A stretch of 10,068 bases of DNA from Bacteroides sp. (GTDB lineage: Bacteria > Bacteroidota > Bacteroidia > Bacteroidales > Bacteroidaceae). How positions within the stretch are numbered: the first letter of the stretch is position 1; each line of letters begins with the position of its first letter. The notes beneath the pieces were generated by a model. It saw only the letters and a list, made by a program, of their open reading frames with translations. It did no database searches and was not told where the DNA came from. Of the stretch, positions 1 through 7,420 are shown in pieces. A program made the translations under genes and the position numbers. The stretch is taken from positions 1-10,068 of the forward strand of contig JAFYML010000260.1 in NCBI GenBank assembly GCA_017556595.1, read 5' to 3'.

Positions 1-980
1 ACAACCCTGACTATCCTGTACAATTCCTCTTTACAGGTAAGGCTCACCCACACGATGGTGCAGGTCAAGGTTTGATTAAGCGTATCATCGAGATTTCTCG
101 TCGTCCAGAATTCTTGGGTAAGATTATCTTCTTGGAAAACTACGATATGCAATTGGCACGTCGCTTGGTTTCTGGTGTAGATATCTGGTTGAATACTCCA
201 ACTCGTCCACTCGAAGCATCGGGTACATCGGGCGAAAAGGCATTGATGAACGGTGTTGTAAACTTCTCTGTTCTCGATGGTTGGTGGTTGGAAGGCTATC
301 GCGAAGGTGCTGGTTGGGCATTGACCGAAAAGCGTACTTACCAAAACCAAGAACACCAAGACCAACTCGATGCTGCTACTATCTATAGCATCCTCGAAAC
401 AGAAATCTTGCCGTTGTACTATGCTCGCAACAAGAAGGGCTACTCTGAAGGTTGGATCCGCACTATCAAGAATTCAATCGCTCAAATCGCTCCTAACTAC
501 ACTATGAAGCGTCAGCTCGACGACTACTTCGATAAGTTCTACAACAAGGAAGCTAAGCGCTTCAAGGTATTGGCTGCCGATAACTATGCAAAGGCAAAGG
601 AAATTGCTGCATGGAAAGAAGAAGTTGCTGCTAAGTGGGACAATATTAAGGTAGTATCAAGCGAAAAAGATGCCGATATCGCTAATGGCACTATCGAAAG
701 TGGTAAGAAATATACTATTACTCACGTGGTTGATGAACAAGGTTTGGACGATGCTATCGGCATTGAACTTGTAACCATCAGCACCGATCAAAATGGTAAG
801 CAACACATCTATTCGGTAAAACCATTCGAAGTTGTGAAGAAAGAGGGTAACCTCTACACCTTCCAATGTCAGCACGAAATGGAAAATGCAGGTAGCTTCA
901 AGGTATGCTATCGTATGTATCCAAAGCATAACGACCTTCCTCATCGAATGGACTTCTGCTACGTGCGTTGGTTTATGTAA
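1..980 (+). CDS. glgP: Alpha-glucan (glycogen) phosphorylase, GT35, C-terminal part (5' end outside window)
   Basis: The frame is open from the left edge (first whole codon at 3) to TAA at 978-980, giving 325 visible residues. The gene starts upstream of the window; the first in-frame ATG at 72 is internal, because family-like sequence ([16 protein letters not shown]) precedes it. The enzyme releases glucose-1-phosphate from the non-reducing ends of glycogen or maltodextrin in the cytoplasm, using pyridoxal phosphate. The segment [14 protein letters not shown] is the PLP site, and its Lys (codon 237-239) should form the Schiff base. The SGEK form, rather than SNMKF, and the C-terminal beta-rich tail (about 130 residues after nt 600) fit the bacterial alpha-glucan family phosphorylases of roughly 850 residues, not the E. 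coli MalP/GlgP type. Codon use is strongly biased (CGT, GGT, AAC, AAG, TTC), suggesting high expression. The gene lies 0.9 kb from the convergent glgB, in line with a glycogen role. Family assignment is firm; the exact substrate is inferred. Confidence 0.93.
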   Translation, partial: NPDYPVQFLFTGKAHPHDGAGQGLIKRIIEISRRPEFLGKIIFLENYDMQLARRLVSGVDIWLNTPTRPLEASGTSGEKALMNGVVNFSVLDGWWLEGYREGAGWALTEKRTYQNQEHQDQLDAATIYSILETEILPLYYARNKKGYSEGWIRTIKNSIAQIAPNYTMKRQLDDYFDKFYNKEAKRFKVLAADNYAKAKEIAAWKEEVAAKWDNIKVVSSEKDADIANGTIESGKKYTITHVVDEQGLDDAIGIELVTISTDQNGKQHIYSVKPFEVVKKEGNLYTFQCQHEMENAGSFKVCYRMYPKHNDLPHRMDFCYVRWFM

Positions 981-1013
981 TTTAGCTTACATATATTGAT
1001 AACACACATAAAG

Positions 1014-1061
1014 AACTGCTTTCGAGGAGGGTGCCAACACTTTTCTCGGGGCAGTTTTTTT
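1014..1061 (+). terminator. Rho-independent terminator after glgP
   Basis: The stem pairs AACTGC (1014-1019) with GCAGTT (1051-1056) and CGAG (1023-1026) with CTCG (1045-1048). Between them is a small TTT/GG internal loop that can form G-U pairs. A run of seven T (1055-1061) follows. It begins 34 nt after the phosphorylase stop and 44 nt before the next gene, so that gene probably has its own promoter. Confidence 0.8.
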
Positions 1062-1104
1062 CTTTAATAAAACAGTTATATTCACCTTAATACAACTATT
1101 TATC

Positions 1105-1755
1105 ATGAAGAAAGTATTTTTGTTATTGATTGTCTTCGCATTGGTTAAGACATCATTTGCTCAGGAAGTAGATCCTGCATTGTTCCTATTCGACGACTAT
1201 ACCGAAGGAACTGTATTGATGAAAAATGGCGCAAAAAGCAAAGGGAAATTGAATTTTTATCTTCCAAAGGGACAATTCTTCTACATTGACGACCAAGACG
1301 GTAATACAATTAAGGCATTGGCCAACTCTGAGGATGTTTACCTTATCGAGATTGGTACTCGTCGTTTCTTCCCATCTGAAGATGGTGGCTTGGAAATCCT
1401 TTCACCAGACCCAGCTTTCTATGTGCGTCATTGCATCACCTTCCAACAAAAAGAGAAAGAAGTAGGTTTTGGTGGCTCTTCTACTTTAGGTCAAGTAAAA
1501 ACATTCTCTGCCAATAGTGCGGGCGATGCTTTCACTTCAATTCCTATCGATATCAAGCCAGGCAACCGCTACAATATCTATTGGGTGGAAGTGAAAGGTA
1601 AGCAAAAGGAAGTGCGCAACATGAAGCAATTCATCAAGATTTACTCGAAGAACAAAGCCGAGTTGCAAGAGTACATAGATGCTAAGAACGTTGATTTCAA
1701 CGATGCTCAAGCTATGCTTGCTCTGTTCCGTTACGCAAGTCAATTAGGAAAGTAA
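1105..1755 (+). CDS. Secreted protein of unknown function (216 aa)
   Basis: I do not recognise this family. The N-terminus is a clear Sec signal peptide: MKK, a hydrophobic core (VFLLLIVFALV), and a likely signal peptidase I site after SFA (residue 19). There is no lipobox cysteine, so the mature protein of about 197 residues should be periplasmic or exported. It has no further membrane segment and a single cysteine (C110). The first half looks beta-rich (EGTVLMKNGAKSKGKLNFYL, then FFYIDDQDGN). The C-terminus is lysine-rich and probably helical (about 168-214). The start at ATG 1105 is fixed by the signal peptide. It is flanked by the phosphorylase terminator and a shared downstream hairpin, so it is probably transcribed alone. 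I saw no convincing -7 box. Its position between glycogen genes does not show a role in glycogen metabolism, since those enzymes are cytoplasmic. Codon use resembles its neighbours. Confidence 0.85.
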   Translation: MKKVFLLLIVFALVKTSFAQEVDPALFLFDDYTEGTVLMKNGAKSKGKLNFYLPKGQFFYIDDQDGNTIKALANSEDVYLIEIGTRRFFPSEDGGLEILSPDPAFYVRHCITFQQKEKEVGFGGSSTLGQVKTFSANSAGDAFTSIPIDIKPGNRYNIYWVEVKGKQKEVRNMKQFIKIYSKNKAELQEYIDAKNVDFNDAQAMLALFRYASQLGK

Positions 1756-1796
1756 ATTATTATTGCGGGCATTGCAACCGCACATGTTAGCGACTA

Positions 1797-1862
1797 TTTG
1801 CTGCGTGCATAGTGATGCTTTGCTGTGAGCTTGCAACATGTTTGCTGCGTGCTTATTTGAAA
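1797..1862. repeat. Three-unit 22-bp-period imperfect direct repeat
   Basis: The 12-base core TTTGCTGCGTGC occurs at 1797-1808 and again, identically, at 1841-1852. A variant, TTTGCTGTGAGC (10/12 identical), sits exactly midway at 1819-1830. The spacing is 22 bp each time, about two helical turns, while the remaining 10 bp of each unit differ. The repeat lies in the 155-bp gap between convergent genes, ending just before the terminator hairpin. A weak 5-bp stem (1764-1768 with 1778-1782) lies just upstream. It could be a protein-binding array, an RNA 3'-end structure or decayed repeat DNA; the sequence alone does not decide. Confidence 0.6.
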
Positions 1863-1864
1863 AA

Positions 1865-1895
1865 CAAAGGGGCTGACCATCGGTCAGCCCCTTTG
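1865..1895. terminator. Perfect 14-bp hairpin terminator between convergent genes, mainly for glgB
   Basis: CAAAGGGGCTGACC (1865-1878) pairs perfectly with 1882-1895 across a 3-nt loop. Read on the minus strand, the stem is followed by TTTT and then CAAAT, so it makes a standard terminator 15 nt past the glgB stop. Read on plus, only TTT within the stem base is followed by GCTATG, so termination of the secreted-protein transcript is less certain. Confidence 0.85.
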
Positions 1896-1910
1896 CTATG
1901 ATAGGTGTCA

Positions 1911-3920
1911 TTACTTGCATTTACGCAGTACCATTGCTGTGCGAGCAGGCAGGTAAAGTTTCAACCATTCTTTGTGGTACTTCTTGTGTACAGGGTCGTA
2001 CATGGAGAAGTGTTTCACACTATCGTCGTTCAGTCCATTGCCACCAAAGTCTTTAGCATCGGTGTTTAGCACTACTTCGTAGCTTCCGGCAGGCACAAGG
2101 AAGCCATAGTCGGTAAACGACTTGCTTGGGTTGAAGTTGAAGACAAACAAGAGGTCTTTGCGAGTGTAGGCCAATACTTGGTCGCCATCGTTGTGCCAAA
2201 TCTCTTGTACTGGAGTCTTCTGTATGTTCTTTTGGCTCTTGATAACTTCGAGCATAGCAGCATCGAAATCGCCAAGGTTGTGGAAATTGAGATTCTTGTT
2301 ATCCACCAAATCCCATTGACGACGTGCATATTTATGGCTCCATCCGTTGCCTTCGCGTGGGAAGTCAATCCATTCGGGATGACCGAATTCGTTGCCCATA
2401 AAGTTAAGGTAGCCACCATTGATGGTCGATGCAGTGAGCAAACGAATCATTTTGTGCAAAGCTATACCGCGATGCACGTTGTAGTTTTCGTCGCCCTTTT
2501 GGAAGTGCCAATACATGTCGGCATCGATAAGGCGGAAGATGATGGTTTTGTCGCCTACCAATGCTTGGTCGTGACTTTCGGCGTAAGAGATTGTCTTTTC
2601 ATCGGCACGGCGGTTGGTTACTTCCCAGAATAGGCTCGATGGCTTCCAATCTTCGTCAATCTTCTCTTTGATGGTCTTAATCCAATAGTCGGGGATATTC
2701 ATGGCCATGCGGTAGTCGAATCCGTAGCCACCATCTTCGAACTTAGCGGCCAATCCGGGCATACCTGATACCTCTTCGGCAATGGTGATAGCTTTGGGGT
2801 TGATTTGATGAATCAAACGATTGGCCAAGGTGAGGTAGCAGATGGCATTATCGTCTTGGTGACCATTAAAATAATCGCCATAACCACAGAAAGCTTCGCC
2901 CAATCCGTGGCTATAGTAGAGCATGGATGTTACACCATCGAAGCGGAAACCATCGAAGTGGAACTCTTCCATCCAATATTTGCAATTTGACAACAAGAAG
3001 TGGAGTACTTCGTTTTTGCCATAGTCGAAACAGAGCGAATCCCAAGCCGGATGTTCGCGACGCTCGCCACTATAGAAGTATTGGCATGGGTCGCCGGCAA
3101 GGTTACCAAGACCTTCCATTTCGTTCTTCACGGCATGCGAGTGAACAATATCCATGATAACGGCAATACCCATTTGGTGGGCAGTGTCGATAAGTTCCTT
3201 CAACTCTTCGGGTGTACCGAAGCGTGACGAAGCAGCAAAGAAATTGGAAACGTGATAGCCGAAACTGCCGTAATAGGGGTGCTCTTGTATAGCCATAATT
3301 TGGATACAATTGTAACCGGCTTTTGCTACGCGTGGGAGCACGTTTTCGCGGAACTCAACGTAGCTACCCACTTTCTCTTCTTGTTGTGCCATACCAATGT
3401 GGCATTCGTAGATAAGTAGGGGAGCGGTGTTGGGCTTGAAGGTTTTCTTCTTCCATTTATATTCGGCTTCGGGAGCCCATACTTGTGCACTGAATATCTT
3501 GGTTACTTCGTCTTGCACTACGCGGTTGGCATAGGCGGGTATGCGTTCGCCTTGTCCGCCTTCCCACTTTACAAGCAGTTTGTATAAGTCGCCATGTTTC
3601 ATGGCTTTAGCAGGTAATTTTACCTCCCACACACCGCCTGCTTTGCGCTTGAAAGCATATTTAAGTTGTTCTGTCCAATCATTAAAATCGCCGACGAGGT
3701 ATATCTCGCTAGCATTTGGTGCCCATTCGCGTAGTACCCATCCATCTTTGGTTTGGTGCAAACCGAAGTATAGATGTCCAGATGCGAACTCGCTAAGGGT
3801 GGTTTTTCCTTTCTTGGTCAGTTCGGCTTCTTTCTTGATGACAAACTGATGGCGGCCGTTTATAGCATCGGCAAAGGGTTCCAACCATGGGTCGTTTTTG
3901 ATTAGATTCAATGTTTCCAT
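1911..3920 (-). CDS. glgB: 1,4-alpha-glucan branching enzyme, GH13 (eukaryote-like, GH13_8 type)
   Basis: The enzyme transfers an alpha-1,4 oligoglucan segment to a 6-OH and so makes alpha-1,6 branches in glycogen, in the cytoplasm. The 669 residues comprise a CBM48-type N-terminal domain (about 45-145, with FGLHQTKDGWVLREWAPNA), a TIM barrel (about 170-560) and a C-terminal beta domain. Conserved GH13 regions are visible: DIVHSHA (257-263), GFRFDGVTSM with nucleophile D328, IAEEVSGMP with acid/base E382, and ESHDQALVGDKT with stabiliser D451. The last motif matches animal and plant branching enzymes rather than the SHDEVVHGK form of E. coli GlgB, which points to GH13_8. The start at 3920 follows the preceding GH13 gene by 18 nt, so the two are probably cotranscribed. 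No signal peptide or Shine-Dalgarno sequence is seen. It appears intact and of normal length. Confidence 0.96.
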   Translation of the reverse strand: METLNLIKNDPWLEPFADAINGRHQFVIKKEAELTKKGKTTLSEFASGHLYFGLHQTKDGWVLREWAPNASEIYLVGDFNDWTEQLKYAFKRKAGGVWEVKLPAKAMKHGDLYKLLVKWEGGQGERIPAYANRVVQDEVTKIFSAQVWAPEAEYKWKKKTFKPNTAPLLIYECHIGMAQQEEKVGSYVEFRENVLPRVAKAGYNCIQIMAIQEHPYYGSFGYHVSNFFAASSRFGTPEELKELIDTAHQMGIAVIMDIVHSHAVKNEMEGLGNLAGDPCQYFYSGERREHPAWDSLCFDYGKNEVLHFLLSNCKYWMEEFHFDGFRFDGVTSMLYYSHGLGEAFCGYGDYFNGHQDDNAICYLTLANRLIHQINPKAITIAEEVSGMPGLAAKFEDGGYGFDYRMAMNIPDYWIKTIKEKIDEDWKPSSLFWEVTNRRADEKTISYAESHDQALVGDKTIIFRLIDADMYWHFQKGDENYNVHRGIALHKMIRLLTASTINGGYLNFMGNEFGHPEWIDFPREGNGWSHKYARRQWDLVDNKNLNFHNLGDFDAAMLEVIKSQKNIQKTPVQEIWHNDGDQVLAYTRKDLLFVFNFNPSKSFTDYGFLVPAGSYEVVLNTDAKDFGGNGLNDDSVKHFSMYDPVHKKYHKEWLKLYLPARTAMVLRKCK

Positions 3921-3938
3921 ATTGTAATTATTTAGGTG

Positions 3939-5636
3939 TTACCAAGTTATTTTCAGTATCTTACCGCTATAGCCTTCTAGTACGGTTTCGGTTGCTTTGT
4001 AGGGCAACAAACAGATGGACTCTTGTTTACCTGTCAGCAAGTCGGTAGCTGTGTAGCTATCCATTTGTGGTAGTTGCATGTACTCGAAAGCGTGTGGCGG
4101 AATGTTGATAGCCAAATCGACCGACATGTGGTCGAAGTTTACAATGATGAGTAGCAACTCGCGTTCGTATCGACGCATAAAGGTGTATTGTTTGTGCTCG
4201 TTGAATCGCCATCCGTCGATGTTGGCATACATCAAATCGAAGAACGAACCTTGCGAAATGGCTTTTTCTTCGTTGCACAAAGTTAGTACACGTTTGTATA
4301 GCGCTTGTAGGCGTTTTTGGTCGTCGGTTAGCAATTGGCCGTCGAACTTGCCACCATTGCGCCAACAACGAATGGTGTTCACACTCCAATAGTCGAAGAT
4401 GGTAGTGCGTCCGTCGCGTCCGCTAAATCCTTCGCTATCCATACCGCGTTCGCCAAACTCTTGCCCAAAATAGATCATCATCGGGTTGGTATTCATACAT
4501 GCCGATGTAATGAGAGCAGGGATGGCCTTACGAGGGTTGCCGGCAAAGAATTCGGATGCAATGCGTTGTTCGTCGTGGTTTTCGAGGAAGTTCAGCATTT
4601 GCTTCTCTATGCCTCCCAAACTTTGCCATGTACGGCTGATGCTAGTGGCCGATGCTTGTCCGCACACAATAGCACGAAGCGTATCGTATAATCCTACCTT
4701 ATCATATAAGTAGTCGAAATGGCCACGGAAAAGGTAGTTGCGATATTCATTGGGGTTGTATACTTCGGCAATGAATAGAATCTTTGGATGTTTCTTTTTT
4801 ACTTGTGGTATGGCCCATTCCCAAAACTCAACAGGTACCATCTCGGCCATGTCGCAACGGAATCCATCAATCTTCTTGCTTGCCCAGAAGAGGAGAATAT
4901 CTAGCATCTTGCACCAAGTGTCGGGCACGGGGTCGAAGTGGCAGATACCACCATTCATATAATCAATACCATAGTTCAACTTCACAGTTTCGTACCAATC
5001 GTTCTTCGAAGGGTAGGCATCGAAGCGGTTGTTTCCGGTAGCTTTGGCTGGGAACTCAATGTACACATCTTCAGCTCCGGCTTTCATGTCGAATTGCCCT
5101 TGGAAAGGAGTTTGCGGTATGTAGTAGAAGTTGTTGTATGGGCTAAACGGATAGCGTGTGTCGTCGTTGGCTCCCAATCCTACAGTACCATCGGGTTGCA
5201 CATCCGATTGGTATTGTCGTGCCACGTGGTTAGGCACAAAGTCGATAATCACCTTCAGTCCTGCTTTATGTGTACGTTGCACCAAGTTTTCAAACTCCTT
5301 CATGCGTTCGGGTACATCCTTTGCCAAATCAGGGTCAATATCGTAATAATCTTTAATAGCGTATGGCGAACCGGCTTTCCCTTTCACTACAGCTGGATGG
5401 TCGGGCGTAATGCCATGGCGACGATAGTCGGTTTGTGTGGCATGTTCAATCACACCAGTGTACCAAATGTGTGTGGTTCCTAATGCCTTGATTTCGCTTA
5501 ATGCCTTAGCCGTGAAGTCGGCCATCTTTCCACATCCGTTTTCATTTAGTGAACCATTTTGAACACAGTGGCTATTGTTATTACCAAACAAGCGTGTGAA
5601 CACTTGGTATATGATGATTTTATCTTTGTTTTCCAT
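3939..5636 (-). CDS. Cytoplasmic GH13 alpha-amylase-family glycoside hydrolase
   Basis: I choose the ATG at 5636 (protein begins MENKDKIIIYQVFTRLFG, 565 aa). An in-frame ATG at 5696 would add 20 residues that look unlike the family and would overlap a good promoter. There is no signal peptide, so the enzyme is cytoplasmic. GH13 motifs, in 565-aa numbering, are DFVPNHVAR (132-140), GFRCDMAEMVP with likely nucleophile D262, LFIAEVYNP with acid/base E291, and LENHDEQRIAS with stabiliser D355. YQVFTRLFGN near the start matches the first barrel strand of amylase-like enzymes. The C-terminal roughly 90 residues look like a beta domain. It is the first gene of a unit with glgB (18-nt gap), which suggests a role in cutting or trimming intracellular alpha-glucan. 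The family includes amylases, glucanotransferases and debranching enzymes, and the sequence does not tell me which this is. Confidence 0.9.
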   Translation of the reverse strand: MENKDKIIIYQVFTRLFGNNNSHCVQNGSLNENGCGKMADFTAKALSEIKALGTTHIWYTGVIEHATQTDYRRHGITPDHPAVVKGKAGSPYAIKDYYDIDPDLAKDVPERMKEFENLVQRTHKAGLKVIIDFVPNHVARQYQSDVQPDGTVGLGANDDTRYPFSPYNNFYYIPQTPFQGQFDMKAGAEDVYIEFPAKATGNNRFDAYPSKNDWYETVKLNYGIDYMNGGICHFDPVPDTWCKMLDILLFWASKKIDGFRCDMAEMVPVEFWEWAIPQVKKKHPKILFIAEVYNPNEYRNYLFRGHFDYLYDKVGLYDTLRAIVCGQASATSISRTWQSLGGIEKQMLNFLENHDEQRIASEFFAGNPRKAIPALITSACMNTNPMMIYFGQEFGERGMDSEGFSGRDGRTTIFDYWSVNTIRCWRNGGKFDGQLLTDDQKRLQALYKRVLTLCNEEKAISQGSFFDLMYANIDGWRFNEHKQYTFMRRYERELLLIIVNFDHMSVDLAINIPPHAFEYMQLPQMDSYTATDLLTGKQESICLLPYKATETVLEGYSGKILKITW

Positions 5637-5667
5637 CTTTTTTAATCTACATTTTATATTTATGGCA

Positions 5668-5697
5668 CGAAAATAAACATTTTCTGCATCAATCAAA
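5668..5697 (-). promoter_or_regulatory. Candidate Bacteroidetes promoter for the GH13-glgB unit
   Basis: Read on minus, TATTTTCG (5675-5668) matches five of the six fixed bases of the -7 consensus TAnnTTTG. TTTG (5697-5694) lies 18 nt upstream as the -33 element. Transcription would start near 5660, about 25 nt before the ATG at 5636. That excludes the alternative start at 5696. Confidence 0.55.
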
Positions 5698-5760
5698 AAT
5701 ATTTGGCGGAAATAACGTAAAAACTATCTTTTATCGTACTCGAATGTGGAAGAATTGCCG

Positions 5761-5768
5761 TATCTTTG
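5761..5768 (+). promoter_or_regulatory. Candidate -7 element for the anion transporter gene
   Basis: TATCTTTG is an exact match to the Bacteroidetes -7 consensus TAnnTTTG, 49 nt before the transporter ATG. No good TTTG -33 element is seen at the usual distance. It faces away from the GH13 promoter, so the 181-bp gap between the two genes is a divergent control region. Confidence 0.6.
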
Positions 5769-5817
5769 TCGTCCGAAATCAATAAACAACGATATAAATT
5801 AAAGCTATTCTCTAAAC

Positions 5818-7332
5818 ATGTTTAAAAACTTTACAGGCTTCCATGTGGTGGAAGCTCTTTATCATTTGGGTCAAAAGCGACGTAACTCGGGCGCAATGCT
5901 TACTCAACGCATGATTAAGCTTATTTTTGCTATCGTTACATCGCTTGTTTTGTGGTTATTGCCTGCCGATTCTTTTGGAATTGACGGACTGACAGTTATT
6001 GAACAACGTACGATTGCCATCTTTGCTTTTGCTACATTGATGTGGGTGTTGGAAGCAATTCCTGCATGGTGTACTTCGGTGGTGGTAGTGGTGTTGTTGA
6101 TGTTTACAACATCGGACAGTAGTTTGTGGTTCTTCCGCGAAGGTATTCCTGCTGAAGAATTGGGTAAACTGACAAGCTACAAATCAATCATGGCTTGCTT
6201 TGCCGACCCTATCATCATGCTCTTCATTGGTGGTTTTATCTTGGCTATTGCAGCTACTAAAACAGGTCTTGATAGCATGTTGGCTCGCGTAATGTTGAAG
6301 CCTTTCGGTACTCAATCGCGTTTCGTGTTGCTCGGTTTCTTAGTGGTAACAGGTGTGTTCTCTATATTCTTGAGTAATACAGCTACTGCCGCTATGATGC
6401 TTACCTTCTTGGCACCGGTTTTGAAGGCATTGCCAGCCGATGGTAAAGGTAAAATTGCATTGGCATTGGCCATTCCTGTAGCAGCTAACGTGGGTGGTAT
6501 GGGTACACCTATTGGTACTCCTCCTAATGCTATTGCATTGAAGTATTTGAACGACCCAGAAGGCATGAACCTTAACATCGGTTTTGGTGAGTGGATGGCT
6601 TTCATGATTCCTTTCACTATTATTGTATTGGTTATTGCTTGGTTCTTGTTGCTTAAGTTGTTCCCATTTAAGCAAAAGACTATTATTCTTGATATTAAAG
6701 GTGAAGCCAAGAAAGACTGGCGTTCTATCGTAGTATATATCACATTTGCTATCACCGTATTGTTGTGGGTAACAGATAAGGTAACTGGTGTGAACTCGAA
6801 TGTTGTAGCGATGTTGCCTGTAGCAGTATTCTGCGCTATCGGTGTGATTGACCGTCGCGATTTGGAAGAAATCAGTTGGTCAGTACTTTGGATGGTTGCT
6901 GGTGGTTTTGCTTTGGGCGTTGCTTTGAACGAAACTGGTTTGGCTACACACATGATTCAAGCTATCCCATTCGACACATGGTCACCAATCGTGGTTATTG
7001 TTGGTTCTGGTTTGATTTGCTACGCTATGGCAAACTTTATCTCACACACAGCAACCGCAGCTTTGCTTGTACCTATTTTGGCAGTAGCCGGTATGAGTAT
7101 GCAAGAAAACTTGGCTTCGTTGGGTGGTGTAAGTACATTATTGATTGGTGTGGCTATCGGTTCTTCACTCGGTATGGTATTGCCAATCTCTACTCCTCCG
7201 AATGCGTTGGCTCATGCAACAGGTATGATCAAACAAAACGAAATGGCCAAGGTGGGTATCATCATGGGTATCATAGGTTTGGTATTGGGTTATACCATGT
7301 TGATTGTGTTAGGTTCAAATGGCTTGCTTTAA
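5818..7332 (+). CDS. SLC13/DASS-family anion:sodium symporter (probable dicarboxylate transporter)
   Basis: This is a 504-residue inner-membrane protein with about 11-13 hydrophobic segments, for example around 34-50, 66-98, 131-147, 168-201, 256-284, 303-343, 354-370, 389-427, 437-456 and 478-500. DASS hallmarks occur in two inverted halves. The first has SNTAT (186-190) followed by GTPIGTPPN (229-237). The second has SHTAT (409-413) followed by ISTPPNALAHATG (457-469). In characterised members the paired SNT motifs and the hairpins beside them bind substrate and sodium, and typical substrates are succinate, malate, fumarate or citrate. In this copy the second motif has His in place of Asn. 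Codon ATG 5818 gives a 26-residue soluble N-terminus; the in-frame ATG at residue 27 (MLTQRMIK) is a possible alternative start. The gene has its own promoter and terminator and appears monocistronic. Substrate and ion are not determined by the sequence. Confidence 0.9.
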   Translation: MFKNFTGFHVVEALYHLGQKRRNSGAMLTQRMIKLIFAIVTSLVLWLLPADSFGIDGLTVIEQRTIAIFAFATLMWVLEAIPAWCTSVVVVVLLMFTTSDSSLWFFREGIPAEELGKLTSYKSIMACFADPIIMLFIGGFILAIAATKTGLDSMLARVMLKPFGTQSRFVLLGFLVVTGVFSIFLSNTATAAMMLTFLAPVLKALPADGKGKIALALAIPVAANVGGMGTPIGTPPNAIALKYLNDPEGMNLNIGFGEWMAFMIPFTIIVLVIAWFLLLKLFPFKQKTIILDIKGEAKKDWRSIVVYITFAITVLLWVTDKVTGVNSNVVAMLPVAVFCAIGVIDRRDLEEISWSVLWMVAGGFALGVALNETGLATHMIQAIPFDTWSPIVVIVGSGLICYAMANFISHTATAALLVPILAVAGMSMQENLASLGGVSTLLIGVAIGSSLGMVLPISTPPNALAHATGMIKQNEMAKVGIIMGIIGLVLGYTMLIVLGSNGLL

Positions 7333-7352
7333 TCAGGCAAGTTGATAGATAC

Positions 7353-7384
7353 AAAAAAAGGCTTCCAAATCGGAAGCCTTTTTT
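7353..7384. terminator. Bidirectional terminator between the transporter gene and fabD
   Basis: GGCTTCC (7360-7366) pairs with GGAAGCC (7372-7378) across loop AAATC. Seven A (7353-7359) precede it and six T (7379-7384) follow, extending the stem and giving a U-tract in both directions. It lies 20 nt after the transporter stop and 36 nt beyond the fabD stop, so it can serve both convergent genes. Confidence 0.92.
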
Positions 7385-7420
7385 ATTTGCTATTATTTCT
7401 TAATTTTTTAATTCCTAATT

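Noticed and set aside
1077..1084. TATATTCA as a promoter -7 element for the secreted-protein gene
   Set aside because: It matches only four of the six fixed bases of TAnnTTTG, lies only 20 nt before the ATG, and has no -33 partner.
2178..2633. 151-codon open frame on the plus strand
   Set aside because: It is antisense to the C-terminal half of glgB, which is intact and has its catalytic residues here.
4938..5483. 181-codon open frame on the plus strand
   Set aside because: It lies fully antisense to the GH13 gene, whose catalytic motifs run through it. The translation shows no domain, signal or start context, so it is a shadow frame.
5637..5696. N-terminal extension of the GH13 protein by 20 residues
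   Set aside because: The extra residues are unlike GH13 N-termini, and the region contains the best promoter candidate for the gene.
6312..6953. 213-codon open frame on the minus strand
   Set aside because: It is antisense to the transporter, whose membrane segments and SNT/TPPN motifs fill the same bases; the minus-strand product has no recognisable feature.
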